A DNA stretch of 64,000 bases from Alopecurus myosuroides (lineage: Eukaryota > Streptophyta > Magnoliopsida > Poales > Poaceae): NCBI GenBank assembly GCA_028641055.1, contig CM054061.1, positions 61,665,904 to 61,729,903 of the forward strand, in the 5' to 3' direction. The notes below the pieces were generated by a model, which saw nothing but the letters and a program-made list of their open reading frames with translations, ran no database searches and was not told the origin of the DNA. The stretch's first letter is position 1. Every line of letters begins with the position of its first letter. This document shows, in pieces, positions 35,280 to 44,884 of this stretch. A program made the translations under genes and the position numbers.

Positions 35280-36356
35280 ATGTCATTCGCAGGCGCATCC
35301 TTGATCCGCGACGGCAAATCATTATGGCCTCCCGCGTCGGCCACCGACGACGCCGGCGCGGCCAGTGGGTACCACCTGCTGGTGGTCGAAGGCTACTCAC
35401 GCACCAAGACTGACGTCCTCAACGGCTGTTGCATCAAGAGTCGCTCTTTTAGGGTCGGAGGGTACCTCTGGTTCCTCAAGTACTACCCCAACGGCTTCTC
35501 GTCAGACTGCCAAGAATTTATCTCCGCTTCTCTCATCCTTGCTCAGGATGTTGCAATGCCTGTACAGGCCAAGTACGAGTGTAGCTTCATAAACCAGACC
35601 GACAAACAGGAGCAATCGCACGTTGGCGCGAGCCAAGTGTTTGACTTCCGTAAGAAATTTCGTGGTAGGTGCTACACAGAGTTTATAAGGAGGGACGTCT
35701 TCGAGAACTCAGAACATCTTAAGGATGATAAATTCACCATCCGGTGCGACGTCGTCGTCCTGGGCAGCGCTTCTCCGCTAGTGACGGTGCCGCCTCCCGA
35801 CATGCAGCAACACTTCACGGATCTCCTGATGGCGAAGGAAGGCGCCGATGTGACCTTCGAGGTTGGCGGCGAGACGATCCATGCACACCGATGTGTCCTC
35901 GCGGCCAGGTCTATAGTTTTCAAGGTGGAGCTTTTAGGCCCAATGAAAGAGGGAACGTCGACTGCATGCCCCATACTTATAGATGACATGGATGCTCAAG
36001 TTTTCAGAAATATGCTTGCCTTCATTTATAGTGACTCGGAGCCAGAGCTGTTGGGGAAGGAAGACGATGAAGCTGTGATGTGGCAGCACCTGCTCGTTGC
36101 GGCTGATAGGTACGATCTCAAAAGGCTGAAGCTCATGTGTGAAGATAAATTGTGCGGGTTAATCAAGCTAAACACCATGACGACCATCCTGGCTCTAGCT
36201 GAGCGCCACAGTTGTGATGGTCTGAAGAAGGCATGCAACGATTTTTTTGCTGCTCCAGGAAATGCCAGGACTATCATGGCCACTGATGGCTTCGACCATC
36301 TGATGAGTAGCTCCCCATCTGTTGTGAAGGAGTTGTTTGCCATGCTTGCACCTTAA
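35280..36356 (+). CDS. MATH-BTB protein 1 (BPM-type CUL3 adaptor), 358 aa
   Basis: MATH-BTB proteins bind substrates with the MATH domain and CUL3 with the BTB domain, so they direct ubiquitination; the family is greatly expanded in grasses. Here the MATH domain spans about residues 28-150 (GYHLLVVEGYSRTK, FRVGGYLWFLKYYPNG). The BTB domain follows from about 180 (GADVTFEVGGETIHAHRCVL, FIYSDSEPELL), then a BACK-like helical end. The start was chosen at ATG 35280 because MSFAG begins both family copies; the frame is open further upstream but that part is leader. There is no intron, and no stop or frameshift. It is 358 residues, close to the family norm. Confidence 0.93.
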   Translation: MSFAGASLIRDGKSLWPPASATDDAGAASGYHLLVVEGYSRTKTDVLNGCCIKSRSFRVGGYLWFLKYYPNGFSSDCQEFISASLILAQDVAMPVQAKYECSFINQTDKQEQSHVGASQVFDFRKKFRGRCYTEFIRRDVFENSEHLKDDKFTIRCDVVVLGSASPLVTVPPPDMQQHFTDLLMAKEGADVTFEVGGETIHAHRCVLAARSIVFKVELLGPMKEGTSTACPILIDDMDAQVFRNMLAFIYSDSEPELLGKEDDEAVMWQHLLVAADRYDLKRLKLMCEDKLCGLIKLNTMTTILALAERHSCDGLKKACNDFFAAPGNARTIMATDGFDHLMSSSPSVVKELFAMLAP

Positions 36357-36507
36357 TTAGTGTTCATGACTTTTAGATTTTCCTTGTTCTCTACATATTA
36401 TTTTAGGTTTTCTATGAGTTAACATTGGGTTTAAGAGGACACCCAGCGAAAAAAGGACAGTAGGTTTATGATTTTACTGAATCATATGCGGACTTGCATA
36501 GAATCTA

Positions 36508-36552
<45 letters not shown>

Positions 36553-36845
36553 TATTTTTAGGCATTTTCTATGGATTCATATAATTTGTAGAACTATCAG
36601 CTATTTTTGGTAAACATGAAATTTAATATAAATTTGTTTTAGGGCTTGGACCTAGTGGCTTTGCCCCAATTCGGATCACCACGACCAGCTTAGGATAGAC
36701 CTTAACCTTGGGTCCGATCCGGCCTGTTCCGTTTCATTTCGCCGAAATGTGTGATGAACCGGACATCACACACGGTCACGGAATTCGCTGACGGCCTCAA
36801 ATTTTCCCAATGGCGAACTTAAAAGGATGATTTATCGTTGTTCGA
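36357..36845. other. 3' region of gene 1 with an (ATT)n microsatellite
   Basis: About 15 ATT/TTA units run at 36508-36552. No gene is seen. Sequence from 36640 to 36840 is GC-richer and unassigned. Confidence 0.7.
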
Positions 36846-37076
36846 ATGTTGAAAGGAAATTGGCATCGATCCAATTGCAGTGCGGAGAAAAATTACACAA
36901 TGTATTGGAGGAAGACATACGACCAGTTCCACGAGCACAAAAAAATCACGAATAAGCACAACGAGATCTCATTGTCCCATAAGTGGAGTACCCTCCAAGA
37001 GCAATGCAACATATTAGTGGGTGTCATGATCAAATTGTCGCAAGGCCAAAAATCATGGGTGAAAGCAGATAACTAA
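36846..37076 (+). pseudogene. Fragment of a Myb/NAM-associated protein
   Basis: Seventy-six codons contain YWRKTYDQFHEHKK and HKWSTLQEQCNILVG. This resembles the central part of the SANT/Myb-like, NAM-associated proteins common in grasses and often linked to PIF/Harbinger transposons (usual pattern YW..I...F...K and RWS.IQ..CNKF.G). It has no domain N-terminus and stops at 37076, so it is a remnant. It lies between the two convergent MATH-BTB genes. Confidence 0.5.
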
Positions 37077-37328
37077 TATTTATATCTATTTTCATATACT
37101 TCTATATATTGGTTAACAATGGTCAAGTTGCTAACTATGAGATTCCAATATATTTTTTTAGGTGCCCAAAGGTTTTATGCTCTATGATAATAATTTAAAA
37201 AATAAATATCACGAGATGCATCCGATGTCACGGGGAAACTCAAAAAACATGACCAGAGGAATAAGATTCAATAAAATCACAAACCCAGTATTAGTCGGTA
37301 GAGAACTGAAATCTATAAGTCGTGAACA

Positions 37329-38426
37329 CTATGTTATAAGCATGGTGATAAACTCCTTCATAAGAGAAGGGTAGCTGCTGGCCAGATGATCGAAGCCATC
37401 AGTGGCAACGACAGCTTTTAGGTTTGCCGAAACGCCAAGAAAATCATAGCATGCCTTCTTCAGCCCGCCACAACTGAGGCGCTCTGCTAGAGCCAGCATG
37501 GCTGTCGTGGTGGTCACGTCGATGAACCCGCACAGCTTATCTTCACACATGAGCTTCAGCCGCTGCAGATCATACCTATCTGCCGCAGCAAGAAGCTGCT
37601 GCCACATGCCATCTTCATTATCTTCCTTCCCCAGATCTGGCTCTGAATCACTGTAAATGAACGTAAGCATTGCCCTGAAAGCTTGAGCATCCATGTCCTC
37701 TATATTTATGACGCCATCAGTCGCCATACTCCCCTCCTTCACCGGGCCAAAAAGCTTGTCCTTGAAAACTCTAGAACGGGCCGCGAGGACGCACCGGTGA
37801 GCAGGAAACGTCTGACCGCCAACATGGAAGGTCACGTCGGCGCCTTCCTTGGTGATCAGTAGGTCGGAGAAGTGCCGCTGCATGTCGGGCGGCGGCACCG
37901 TCACGAACGGTGAAGCGCTGCTGCCCGTGGCATCGACGTCGTCCTCGACGATGATGTCACACCGGATGGTGAATTTATCATCCTTGAGATGTTGTGAATT
38001 CTCGAAGGCATCCCTCCTAGTAATAAACTCGGCGCTGCACTTACCACAAGATTTCCTAGGGAAGTCGCATACTTGGGTGGAACGAATGTCTGATGGCTCC
38101 TGCTTGTCAGCCTGGTCGGTGAAACTAAACATGTACTTGGCCTTTACGGGCGTTGCAACATCCTGACCGAGGAGGAGAGCAGCGGAGATAAATTCGGCGT
38201 AGCCTGACGAGTAGCCGTTGGGGTAGCACCGGAGAGACCAGAGGTAGCCTCCGACTCTAAAAGAGCGAGACTCGATGAATTTTCCGTTGAGGACGTTGGC
38301 CTTGGCGCCCGAGTAGCCTTCCACCACCAGCAAGTGGTACCCGCTGGCGGCGCCGGCGTCGTTGATGGCCGACGCGGATGGGCGTAGTTTCCCGCCGCGG
38401 ATCAAGGATACGCCTGCAAAAGACAT
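37329..38426 (-). CDS. MATH-BTB protein 2 (BPM-type CUL3 adaptor), 365 aa
   Basis: This is a paralogue of the gene at 35280-36356 on the opposite strand, tail to tail. The MATH domain (GYHLLVVEGYSGAK, FRVGGYLWSLRCYPNG) and the BTB domain (GADVTFHVGGQTFPAHRCVL, FIYSDSEPDLG) are complete, and the BACK-like C-terminus ends at the TAG/TAA at 37329. It has six or seven residues more than gene 1, mainly an acidic insert (VEDDVDATG) between MATH and BTB. The frame is intact from ATG 38426. Its promoter is cut by CACTA-1 about 190 bases upstream of the start. Confidence 0.93.
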   Translation of the reverse strand: MSFAGVSLIRGGKLRPSASAINDAGAASGYHLLVVEGYSGAKANVLNGKFIESRSFRVGGYLWSLRCYPNGYSSGYAEFISAALLLGQDVATPVKAKYMFSFTDQADKQEPSDIRSTQVCDFPRKSCGKCSAEFITRRDAFENSQHLKDDKFTIRCDIIVEDDVDATGSSASPFVTVPPPDMQRHFSDLLITKEGADVTFHVGGQTFPAHRCVLAARSRVFKDKLFGPVKEGSMATDGVINIEDMDAQAFRAMLTFIYSDSEPDLGKEDNEDGMWQQLLAAADRYDLQRLKLMCEDKLCGFIDVTTTTAMLALAERLSCGGLKKACYDFLGVSANLKAVVATDGFDHLASSYPSLMKEFITMLIT

Positions 38427-38609
38427 GGCGAGCTAGAACGTCGAGAAGAAGACGATCCGAACGATCCGTCGTCGCGCAAAGATAGCACGGCTAGTAACAC
38501 ACACGCGTGCCTGTTTACTTCGAGTCACGGTTGGGTTACAAGCCTAGCTAGGGGTATATATATGCGTATGTGCTCTAGGACCCACACGGTGTCCTACTCG
38601 TATACTAGA
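38427..38609 (-). promoter_or_regulatory. Proximal promoter of MATH-BTB gene 2
   Basis: In sense it has CCGTGTGGGTCC, CACATACGCATATATATACC (TATA-like, about 38574-38555) and GTAACCCAACCGTGACT, all matching gene 1. The distal part continues at 53097-53145 on the other side of CACTA-1. Confidence 0.75.
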
Positions 38610-38612
38610 CGG
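38610..38612. repeat. Target duplication of CACTA-1, left (CGG)
   Basis: CGG flanks the CACTA start at 38613 and recurs at 53094-53096 after the other end. Three bases is the rule for CACTA elements. Confidence 0.9.
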
Positions 38613-38639
38613 CACTAGTAGAAAACAGGGCATTGAGCC

Positions 38640-38935
38640 AAGCCCAATGGAACCGGATGTGATACAAACCGGTTCAGAAGGGTCTGTTCCTGGGCCCCAC
38701 CCACGCAGCAAAATGGCCGCAAGGCCTTTAGGACCGGTTTGTAACACAAACCGGTCCTAAAGGCCTTGCGGGCTATTTGCTGCATGGAGGGGGGCCCATG
38801 GGCAGACCCTTTAGAACCGGGTTGTATCACAAACCGGTTCTACAGGATTTCTCATTTTTTGCAGGCGTTGCGGGTCCCGCTGTCATATCCTTTAGAACCG
38901 GTTTGTAACACAAACCGGTCCTAAAGCCCTCCCCT
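38640..38935. repeat. CACTA-1 left subterminal repeats
   Basis: Repeated small palindromes of the form TTTAG(A/G)ACCGGTTTGTAAC followed by ACAAACCGGT(C/T)CTAAAG occur at 38660-38700, 38725-38765, 38805-38848 and 38888-38930. In the CACTA family such repeats are the sites bound by the TnpA-type protein. Confidence 0.85.
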
Positions 38936-39412
38936 AAACCCTACATACCACCCCGAGCTCAGCTCATTTTTTCCAGCTCGAGCTCAACTCCATTTTTGCT
39001 CTCTCCTTCCTCTTGTGAGGTCTAATCCATCCCCATTTTCTCCACCATTTGTCAAGATTGTTGGTACCCATCGGTTCTACGGTTAGCATCAACGTTCCCT
39101 CTTCCGGCATTGCAGGTTTTGCTCGTTTTCTTGCTCATTTCATTTTTGTTGTGCTAGCTAGGTGTTTGATGAAATGCCTAGCTAAGCTAGAATTTGTTAT
39201 TCATTTTGTTATGTATACAAATTGATGCAATTTGAGCTCAAACTTAATTATGATTTGTGCTTTTTTTAGTGTCGCGCGCCTAGTCCCCTTCCTCACTACC
39301 GTCAATCGCCCCATCACCAACACAACCTTGGTGAGCCTATTGTTTTTATTTACCAAAACAAATTTTAATTTGTATGATTTACGTATTTACTTGTATATAA
39401 TTTTCTAGAGCC

Positions 39413-39883
39413 ATGGTTTTGATATCCGTCCCCGTTGGCCCTCGTCCAGTCTATGATTCGGATGTGGTATATTTTTTTTTTCACTACATATTTTCATTTC
39501 CTAATTATACGACAATTACTTACGCCGACCAACTTGACATAGATATTTTTATATAGGAGGTAGTGGAACCGGAAATGCCAATCGACCCTATTGTTGAGAA
39601 GTTATACTTAGTTGAACAAGAAAATATTGGCTTGAAAGAAAGATTGAAAAAAACTGAAGAAAGGTTGGAAAAAACTGAAAGAGAGAAGATGACCTTGGAA
39701 AAGGTTCTTGCCGGTGTCGTCGATAGTCACAAGAGCAAGATGGACGCAATGCGGCTGAAGATTAGAAAGATTAGGAAATATGCAATTAGTAAAGAGGCTT
39801 GGTATCATTATGTCGTCGGGTCAATTGTTACCTTTGTTGCGATTTTGATCGCATTTGTTGTTGTTTCTAAATGCATTAATTAG
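39413..39883 (+). CDS. Coiled-coil, C-terminally membrane-anchored small protein (126 aa, two exons)
   Basis: Exon 1 is 39413-39466 (MVLISVPVGPRPVYDSDV). It is followed by GTATAT...ATATAG and exon 2 at 39557-39883, phase 0. The joined protein has an acidic N-terminus, a long charged coiled coil (about residues 30-80; ENIGLKERLKKTEERLEK), a basic patch (LKIRKIRKYA) and one hydrophobic helix (VVGSIVTFVAILIAFVVVSK) four residues from the end. That is the plan of a tail-anchored membrane protein facing the cytoplasm. It lies just upstream of the transposase in the same orientation. I know of unnamed grass proteins of this type but no function. A leader exon may lie upstream near 39265-39331. Confidence 0.65.
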
Positions 39884-40049
39884 AGAGAGTTTTTATGGAT
39901 GGTTTCAGTGTGTATGTTTCTGAGAACTATATATGTATGGTCACTATATGCTAGTTTGGTATTAACGTGTGATGAACTTTTTGTATTAATTAATTAATTT
40001 AGTCATGATGATTTAGCATAATGGTTGTTGATAAATTTATATAATGCAG

Positions 40050-43000
40050 ATGAACCGGCAATGGATGTACAGTGATCGACGTCGTCCCGAATTCCTTAAT
40101 GGCATGCATAGTTTTCTCAATGTGGCTGAGAAAAACAGGCAGAATGGATTTATTTTTTGTCCATGTAAAAAATGCCAGAATAGGAGGAATTTCCCTAGCT
40201 CAAGAACCATACACACCCACCTGTTGCAAGAAGGCTTCATGCCCAGTTATTTTTGTTGGACCAAGCACGGAGAAAGAGGGGTTATAATGGAAGACAATGA
40301 AGAAGAAGAGGATAATGATAAGTATCCTATGTTCGATGAACACGGTGATACTGAAATGGGGGAAGATGAGCCTGAACTTGAGGACATTGTTGATGAGTCT
40401 GATGATGATCTTCGTCAGGTCATTCGTGAAGAACAGATAAACTGCGCAAGTGAAAACGAGAGGTTGAAGTTGAAGCGCATGTTAGAAGACCACAAAAAAT
40501 TGTTGTACCCAACTTGCGAAGATGGCCAGAAAAAACTGGGCACCACCCTTGAATTGCTGCAATGGAAGGCAGAGAATGGATTATCTGACAAGGGATTTGA
40601 AAACCTGCTGAAAATAATGAAGAAGATGCTTCCAAGAAATAACGTGCTGCCCTGCAGTACATACGAAGCAAAGAAGGTTGTCTGCCCTCTAGGATTGGAA
40701 GTGCATAAGATACATGCATGCATCAATGACTGCATCCTCTACCGCGGCCAGCACGAGAATTTAAATGCCTGCTCGGTATGCGGTGCATTTCGGTATAAGA
40801 TCAGGCGAGATGACCCTGGTGATGTTGAGGGCGACGATCGCCCCAGGAAGAGGGTTCCTGCCAAGGTGATGTGGCATGCTCCTATAATACCACGGTTGAA
40901 ACGTTTGTTCCGAAACAAAGAGCATGCCAAGTTGTTGCGATGGCACAAAGAAGACCGTAAGGAAGACGATATGCTGAGACACCCCGCTGATGGGTCGCAG
41001 TGGAGAAACATCGACGATAAGTACGAGGACTTTGCACGTGACGCAAGAAACTTAAGGTTTGGTCTGAGTACAGATGGCCTGAATCCATTTGGGGAGCAGA
41101 GTAGCAGTCATAGCACCTGGCCCGTGACTCTATGTATCTATAACCTTCCTCCTTGGTTATGCATGAAGCGTAAGTTCATTATGATGCCAGTGCTTATCCC
41201 AGGCCCGTCGCAACCCGGCAACAACATTGATGTGTACCTGAGGCCACTGGTTGATGAACTTTTAGAGTTGTGGGCTGACGAAGGTGTACGTGTGTGGGAC
41301 GAGTACAAACAAGAGGAATTTGACCTACGAGGGTTGCTGTTTGTTACCATCAATGATTGGCCCGCTCTTAGTAACATCTCAGGACAGTCAAACAAGGGAT
41401 ACAGCGCATGCACACACTGTTTAGGCGAGACAGAAAGTATACATATAGGCAAGAATGTGTACCCGGGGCATCGTCGATTTCTTCCAGACAGGCATCCCGT
41501 AAGAAAGAAAGGAAAGCATTTCAAAGGCGAGGCAGATACACGGAGGAAGCCAACCCTCCCTAAAGGTACTGATATATATGACATGGTCAAAGATATAAAA
41601 GTAATCTTTGGAAAGGGTCCTGGCGCACAATCTGTTCCAAATGACGCTGACAACCACGTAGCCATGTGGAAGAAGAAATCTATATTCTGGGAACTACCCT
41701 ATTGGAAATTCCTAGAGGTTCGCTCTGCGATCGACGTGATGCACGTGACGAAAAATATTTGCGTGAACCTGCTAAACTTATTGGGCGTGTATGGGAAGAA
41801 GTCGAGAGATACACCAAAAGCACGGCTGCACCACCAACGTATGCACGAACGAGACGACCTGATGAATCCAGAGAATTTCAAAGGTCCTGCCAGCTACGCT
41901 CTTACCAAGGAAGAGAAGGAGATCTTTTTCCAAGTCCTGAGTAGTATCAAGGTCCCGTCTGGCTACTCGTCGAACATAAAAGGATTACTAAACCTGGAAG
42001 AGAAAAAGTTCCAAAACCTTAAGTCTCATGACTGCCACGTGATCATGACCCAGTTACTTCCGATTGCATTGAGGGGGCTTCTGCCAGAAAACGTGCGAGT
42101 ACCCATTGTGAAGCTATGTGCATTCCTCAATGCAATTTCTCAGAAGGCAATCGATCCAGCAACTCTACCAAGTTTACAGAAGGACGTGGTCCAATGTCTT
42201 GTCAGCTTCGAGTTGGTGTTCCCACCAACCTTTTTCAATATTATGACGCACCTCATAGTTCACCTAGTCCAAGAGATTTCCGTTCTCGGTCCTGTATTCT
42301 TACACAATATGTTCCCCTTTGAGAGGTTCATGGGAGTCTTGAAGAATTATGTTAGAAACCGTGCTAGACCAGAAGGAAGCATGGTCAAGGGCTATGGAAC
42401 AGAGGAGGTCATTGAGTTTTGTGTTGACTTTATTCCTGACCTGAACCCGATCGGGGTTCCTCAGTCGCGCCATGAGGGGAGACTGCGTGGAAAAGGCACA
42501 CTAGGAAAGAAATCAACAACATGTATGGACGAGCAATCTTTCAGTCAAGCACACTACACAGTTCTAGTTAATTCCAGGTTGGCGGCTCCATATATCCAGG
42601 AACACACGGATATTTTACGCTCGGAATATCCGGAGCAACCTGAAGATTTCATTGCTAAAGAACACGCGAAGACTTTCGGAGGTTGGTTGCAAAGACGTCT
42701 GATTAATGACAACATTGTTGAAGATGAGCTATACTTGTTGGCCAAGCAACCATCTTCGACTGTATTGACCTTTAAAGGGTACGAGATAAATGGTAACATA
42801 TTTTACACGGCAGAACAAGATAAAAAGAGCACCAACCAAAACAGTGGCGTCCGGTTTGATGCAAAAGACGACAACGGGAAAAGGGTCACATACTATGGTT
42901 ACATAGAGCAGATATGGGAACTTGACTACGGACCTTCCTTTAAGGTCCCTTTGTTCTGGTGCAAATGGTTCAACCTGTCAGGCGTGAAGGTAGACCCGAA

Positions 43001-43367
43001 GTACGGAATGACAACAGTGGATCAGAAGAATCTTGGGTACGGCAATGATCAATTCGTCCTAGCCAATGATGTGGCTCAGGTTTTCTATGTGAAGGACATG
43101 TCTAGCAGACCGAGAAAAACAAAAGATAAGGAAACGAATACATCAGACGATGAGCCAAGGCGCCACATAGTTCTTTCAGGGAAAAGAAACATCGTGGGAG
43201 TCGAGGACAAGACAGACATGTCAGAAGATTACATTAAATTTGATGAAATTCCTCCCTTCAAAGTCAAAGATGATCCTAGCATTCAGTTAAATGATGAAGA
43301 TGTTCCATGGTTACGGCGCAATCTGAAGAAAGGCAAGAAGAAAAATAGAAACGGATCGTCCCTTTAA
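40050..43367 (+). CDS. CACTA-1 transposase (tnp2 type), 1105 aa
   Basis: This protein cuts and joins the transposon ends in the nucleus. The start is ATG 40050, directly after an intron-acceptor-like TGCAG. The N-terminal transposase-associated zinc domain covers about residues 3-75 (WMYSDRRRPEFL, FCPCKKCQNRR). An acidic linker follows, then the tnp2/Transposase_21 core with candidate catalytic Asp342 (LSTDGLNPF), Asp436 (TINDWPA) and Asp562 (AIDVMHVTKN). Next come the DUF4218-like region (LKSHDCHVIMTQLLP, FERFMGVLKNYVRNRARPEG) and a DUF4216-like C-terminus (YYGYIEQIWELDYG). The frame is open throughout and of usual length, so the enzyme may be functional. Confidence 0.93.
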   Translation: MNRQWMYSDRRRPEFLNGMHSFLNVAEKNRQNGFIFCPCKKCQNRRNFPSSRTIHTHLLQEGFMPSYFCWTKHGERGVIMEDNEEEEDNDKYPMFDEHGDTEMGEDEPELEDIVDESDDDLRQVIREEQINCASENERLKLKRMLEDHKKLLYPTCEDGQKKLGTTLELLQWKAENGLSDKGFENLLKIMKKMLPRNNVLPCSTYEAKKVVCPLGLEVHKIHACINDCILYRGQHENLNACSVCGAFRYKIRRDDPGDVEGDDRPRKRVPAKVMWHAPIIPRLKRLFRNKEHAKLLRWHKEDRKEDDMLRHPADGSQWRNIDDKYEDFARDARNLRFGLSTDGLNPFGEQSSSHSTWPVTLCIYNLPPWLCMKRKFIMMPVLIPGPSQPGNNIDVYLRPLVDELLELWADEGVRVWDEYKQEEFDLRGLLFVTINDWPALSNISGQSNKGYSACTHCLGETESIHIGKNVYPGHRRFLPDRHPVRKKGKHFKGEADTRRKPTLPKGTDIYDMVKDIKVIFGKGPGAQSVPNDADNHVAMWKKKSIFWELPYWKFLEVRSAIDVMHVTKNICVNLLNLLGVYGKKSRDTPKARLHHQRMHERDDLMNPENFKGPASYALTKEEKEIFFQVLSSIKVPSGYSSNIKGLLNLEEKKFQNLKSHDCHVIMTQLLPIALRGLLPENVRVPIVKLCAFLNAISQKAIDPATLPSLQKDVVQCLVSFELVFPPTFFNIMTHLIVHLVQEISVLGPVFLHNMFPFERFMGVLKNYVRNRARPEGSMVKGYGTEEVIEFCVDFIPDLNPIGVPQSRHEGRLRGKGTLGKKSTTCMDEQSFSQAHYTVLVNSRLAAPYIQEHTDILRSEYPEQPEDFIAKEHAKTFGGWLQRRLINDNIVEDELYLLAKQPSSTVLTFKGYEINGNIFYTAEQDKKSTNQNSGVRFDAKDDNGKRVTYYGYIEQIWELDYGPSFKVPLFWCKWFNLSGVKVDPKYGMTTVDQKNLGYGNDQFVLANDVAQVFYVKDMSSRPRKTKDKETNTSDDEPRRHIVLSGKRNIVGVEDKTDMSEDYIKFDEIPPFKVKDDPSIQLNDEDVPWLRRNLKKGKKKNRNGSSL

Positions 43368-43672
43368 TAAAGGCAAGAAGAAAAATAGAAACGGATCGTC
43401 CCTTTAGTACCGGTTGGGGACACCAACCGGGACTAAATGGGTTAGGGTTTCGTTTGGACCAATCAGATAGAATCACACGGATCGTGTGTTTGTTTCAACC
43501 GCTTGTGAGTCGTTGGATCCGGGTGTGTTTCTTTCCAGCTGTTGTGAGCCGTTCGATCAGGGCTACGGTGTGTTTCTTTCGAGCTGTTGTGAGCCGTTGG
43601 ATGAGATGTTTCTTAACCGTTGGATCAAAACCCTAGCTCAACACTTTGTGAGCCAGAGGACCCTATATATAG
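43226..43672 (+). repeat. Segment X1: transposase tail plus promoter-like sequence, first copy
   Basis: It matches 44424-44830 nearly base for base, apart from a 39-base internal tandem duplication at the transposase stop codon. It begins inside the transposase coding sequence, passes an ACCGGTTGGGG/CCAACCGGG palindrome, a CCAAT box (43459-43463), repeated TTGTGAGCCGTTGGAT-like motifs and ends in a TATA box (43664-43672). Confidence 0.85.
43664..43672 (+). promoter_or_regulatory. TATA box in front of the hairpin array
   Basis: TATATATAG follows CCC, about 40 bases before the first hairpin at 43711. The equivalent box in the second copy lies 55 bases before the AP2/ERF-like start codon. Confidence 0.55.
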
Positions 43673-43710
43673 CCCAGCTTCATACACCGTTCAGTTCATC
43701 TCTCCCAAAT

Positions 43711-44234
43711 ACAAAACATCCGGATTCGCCAGCATACGCCCCGCGGTGCATTTGGTATGCATATATGCACTCAGTAGCCACTGCGGGGTTGTATACTGGC
43801 GATACCGTTTGTTTTGTTCTAGACCCTCCTTTAAGGTTTGATACATCATATACTCAGTTCATCGAGCAAATACAAAACATCCGGATTCGCCATCATACGT
43901 CCGACCGTGCATTTGGTATGCATATATGCACCCAGTAGCCACGGTCGGGCTGTATGATGGTGATACCGTCTGTTTTGTTCCACACCCCCCTTAAGGTTTG
44001 ATACATCATATACTCAGTTCATCGAGCAAATACAAAACATCCGGATTCGCCGTCATACGTCCAGCCGTGCATTTGGTATGCATATATGCACCCAGTAGCT
44101 AGCCACGGTTGGGCTGTATGACGGCGATACCGTTTGTTTTGTTCTACACCACCCTTTAAGGTTTGATACATCATATATTCAGTTCATCGAGCAAATACAA
44201 AACATCCGGATTCGCCATCATACGTCCAGCCGTG
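43711..44234 (+). ncRNA. Tandem array of three long hairpins (candidate small-RNA precursor)
   Basis: A unit of about 160-165 bases recurs four times. In three units (43711-43817, 43872-43978, 44032-44142) the arms pair over about 38 bases, with a one-base bulge, about four mismatches and a loop near 30 bases. Arms start ACAAAACATCCGGATTCGCC and end in the complement around GATACCGT.TGTTTTGT. Between units the stem sequence changes in a paired way: GCCATC with GATGGT, GCCGTC with GACGGC, GCCAGC with ACTGGC. The fourth unit (from 44197) keeps only the 5' arm. The stems are of plant pri-miRNA size. Expression is not known. Confidence 0.6.
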
Positions 44235-44289
44235 CATTTGGTATGCATATATGTACCCAGTAGCCATTTGGCCCTCATTACCCACCCTA

Positions 44290-44413
44290 ACTTACCACAG
44301 GCGCATAGAATACAATATGCGCCTGGGGTAACATTAGTACAGGCGCATAGACAAAATATGCGCCTGGGCTAAGATCTATACCACAGGCGCATAGTGTATA
44401 ATGTGCGCCTGGG
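44290..44413. repeat. Segment R1: three small AGGCGCAT palindromes
   Basis: Three units of the form ACAGGCGCATA...ATGCGCCTGG follow the hairpin array. A related block, R2, follows the AP2/ERF-like gene. The style resembles the subterminal repeats of a CACTA family, but with a motif different from the ends of CACTA-1. Confidence 0.7.
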
Positions 44414-44423
44414 GTAAGTGATC

Positions 44424-44830
44424 AGATTACATTAAATTTGATGAAATTCCTCCCTTCAAAGTCAAAGATGATCCTAGCATTCAGTTAAATGATGAAGATG
44501 TTCCATGGTTACGGCGCAATCAGAAGAAAGACAAGAAGAAAAATAGAAACGGATCGTCCCTTTAGTACCGGTTGGGGACACCAACCGGGACTAAATGGGT
44601 TAGGGTTTCGTTTGGACCAATCAGATAGAATTACACGGATCGTGTGTTTGTTTCAACCGCTTGTGAGTCGTTGGATCCGGGGTGTGTTTCTTTCCAGCTG
44701 TTGTGAGCCGTTCGATCAGGGCTACGGTGTGTTTCTTTCGAACTGTTGTGAGCCGTTGGATGAGATGTTTCTTAACCGTTGGATCAAAACCCTAGCTCAA
44801 CACTTTGTGAGCCAGAGGACCCTATATATG
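44424..44830 (+). repeat. Segment X2: second copy of transposase tail plus promoter
   Basis: It begins with the same bases of the transposase gene as X1 (offset 1198), out of its coding context, and ends at TATATATG (44823-44830). CCAAT box at 44617-44621. The TATA box stands at a suitable distance for the AP2/ERF-like gene. Confidence 0.85.
44823..44830 (+). promoter_or_regulatory. TATA box of the AP2/ERF-like gene
   Basis: TATATATG lies 55 bases before the ATG at 44885, which leaves a leader of about 30 bases. Confidence 0.65.
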
Positions 44831-44884
44831 CACCCGCGCCTCGAGCGCTTCTTCTCCATCCCTCTGCACCGTCGCGCTTCCACC

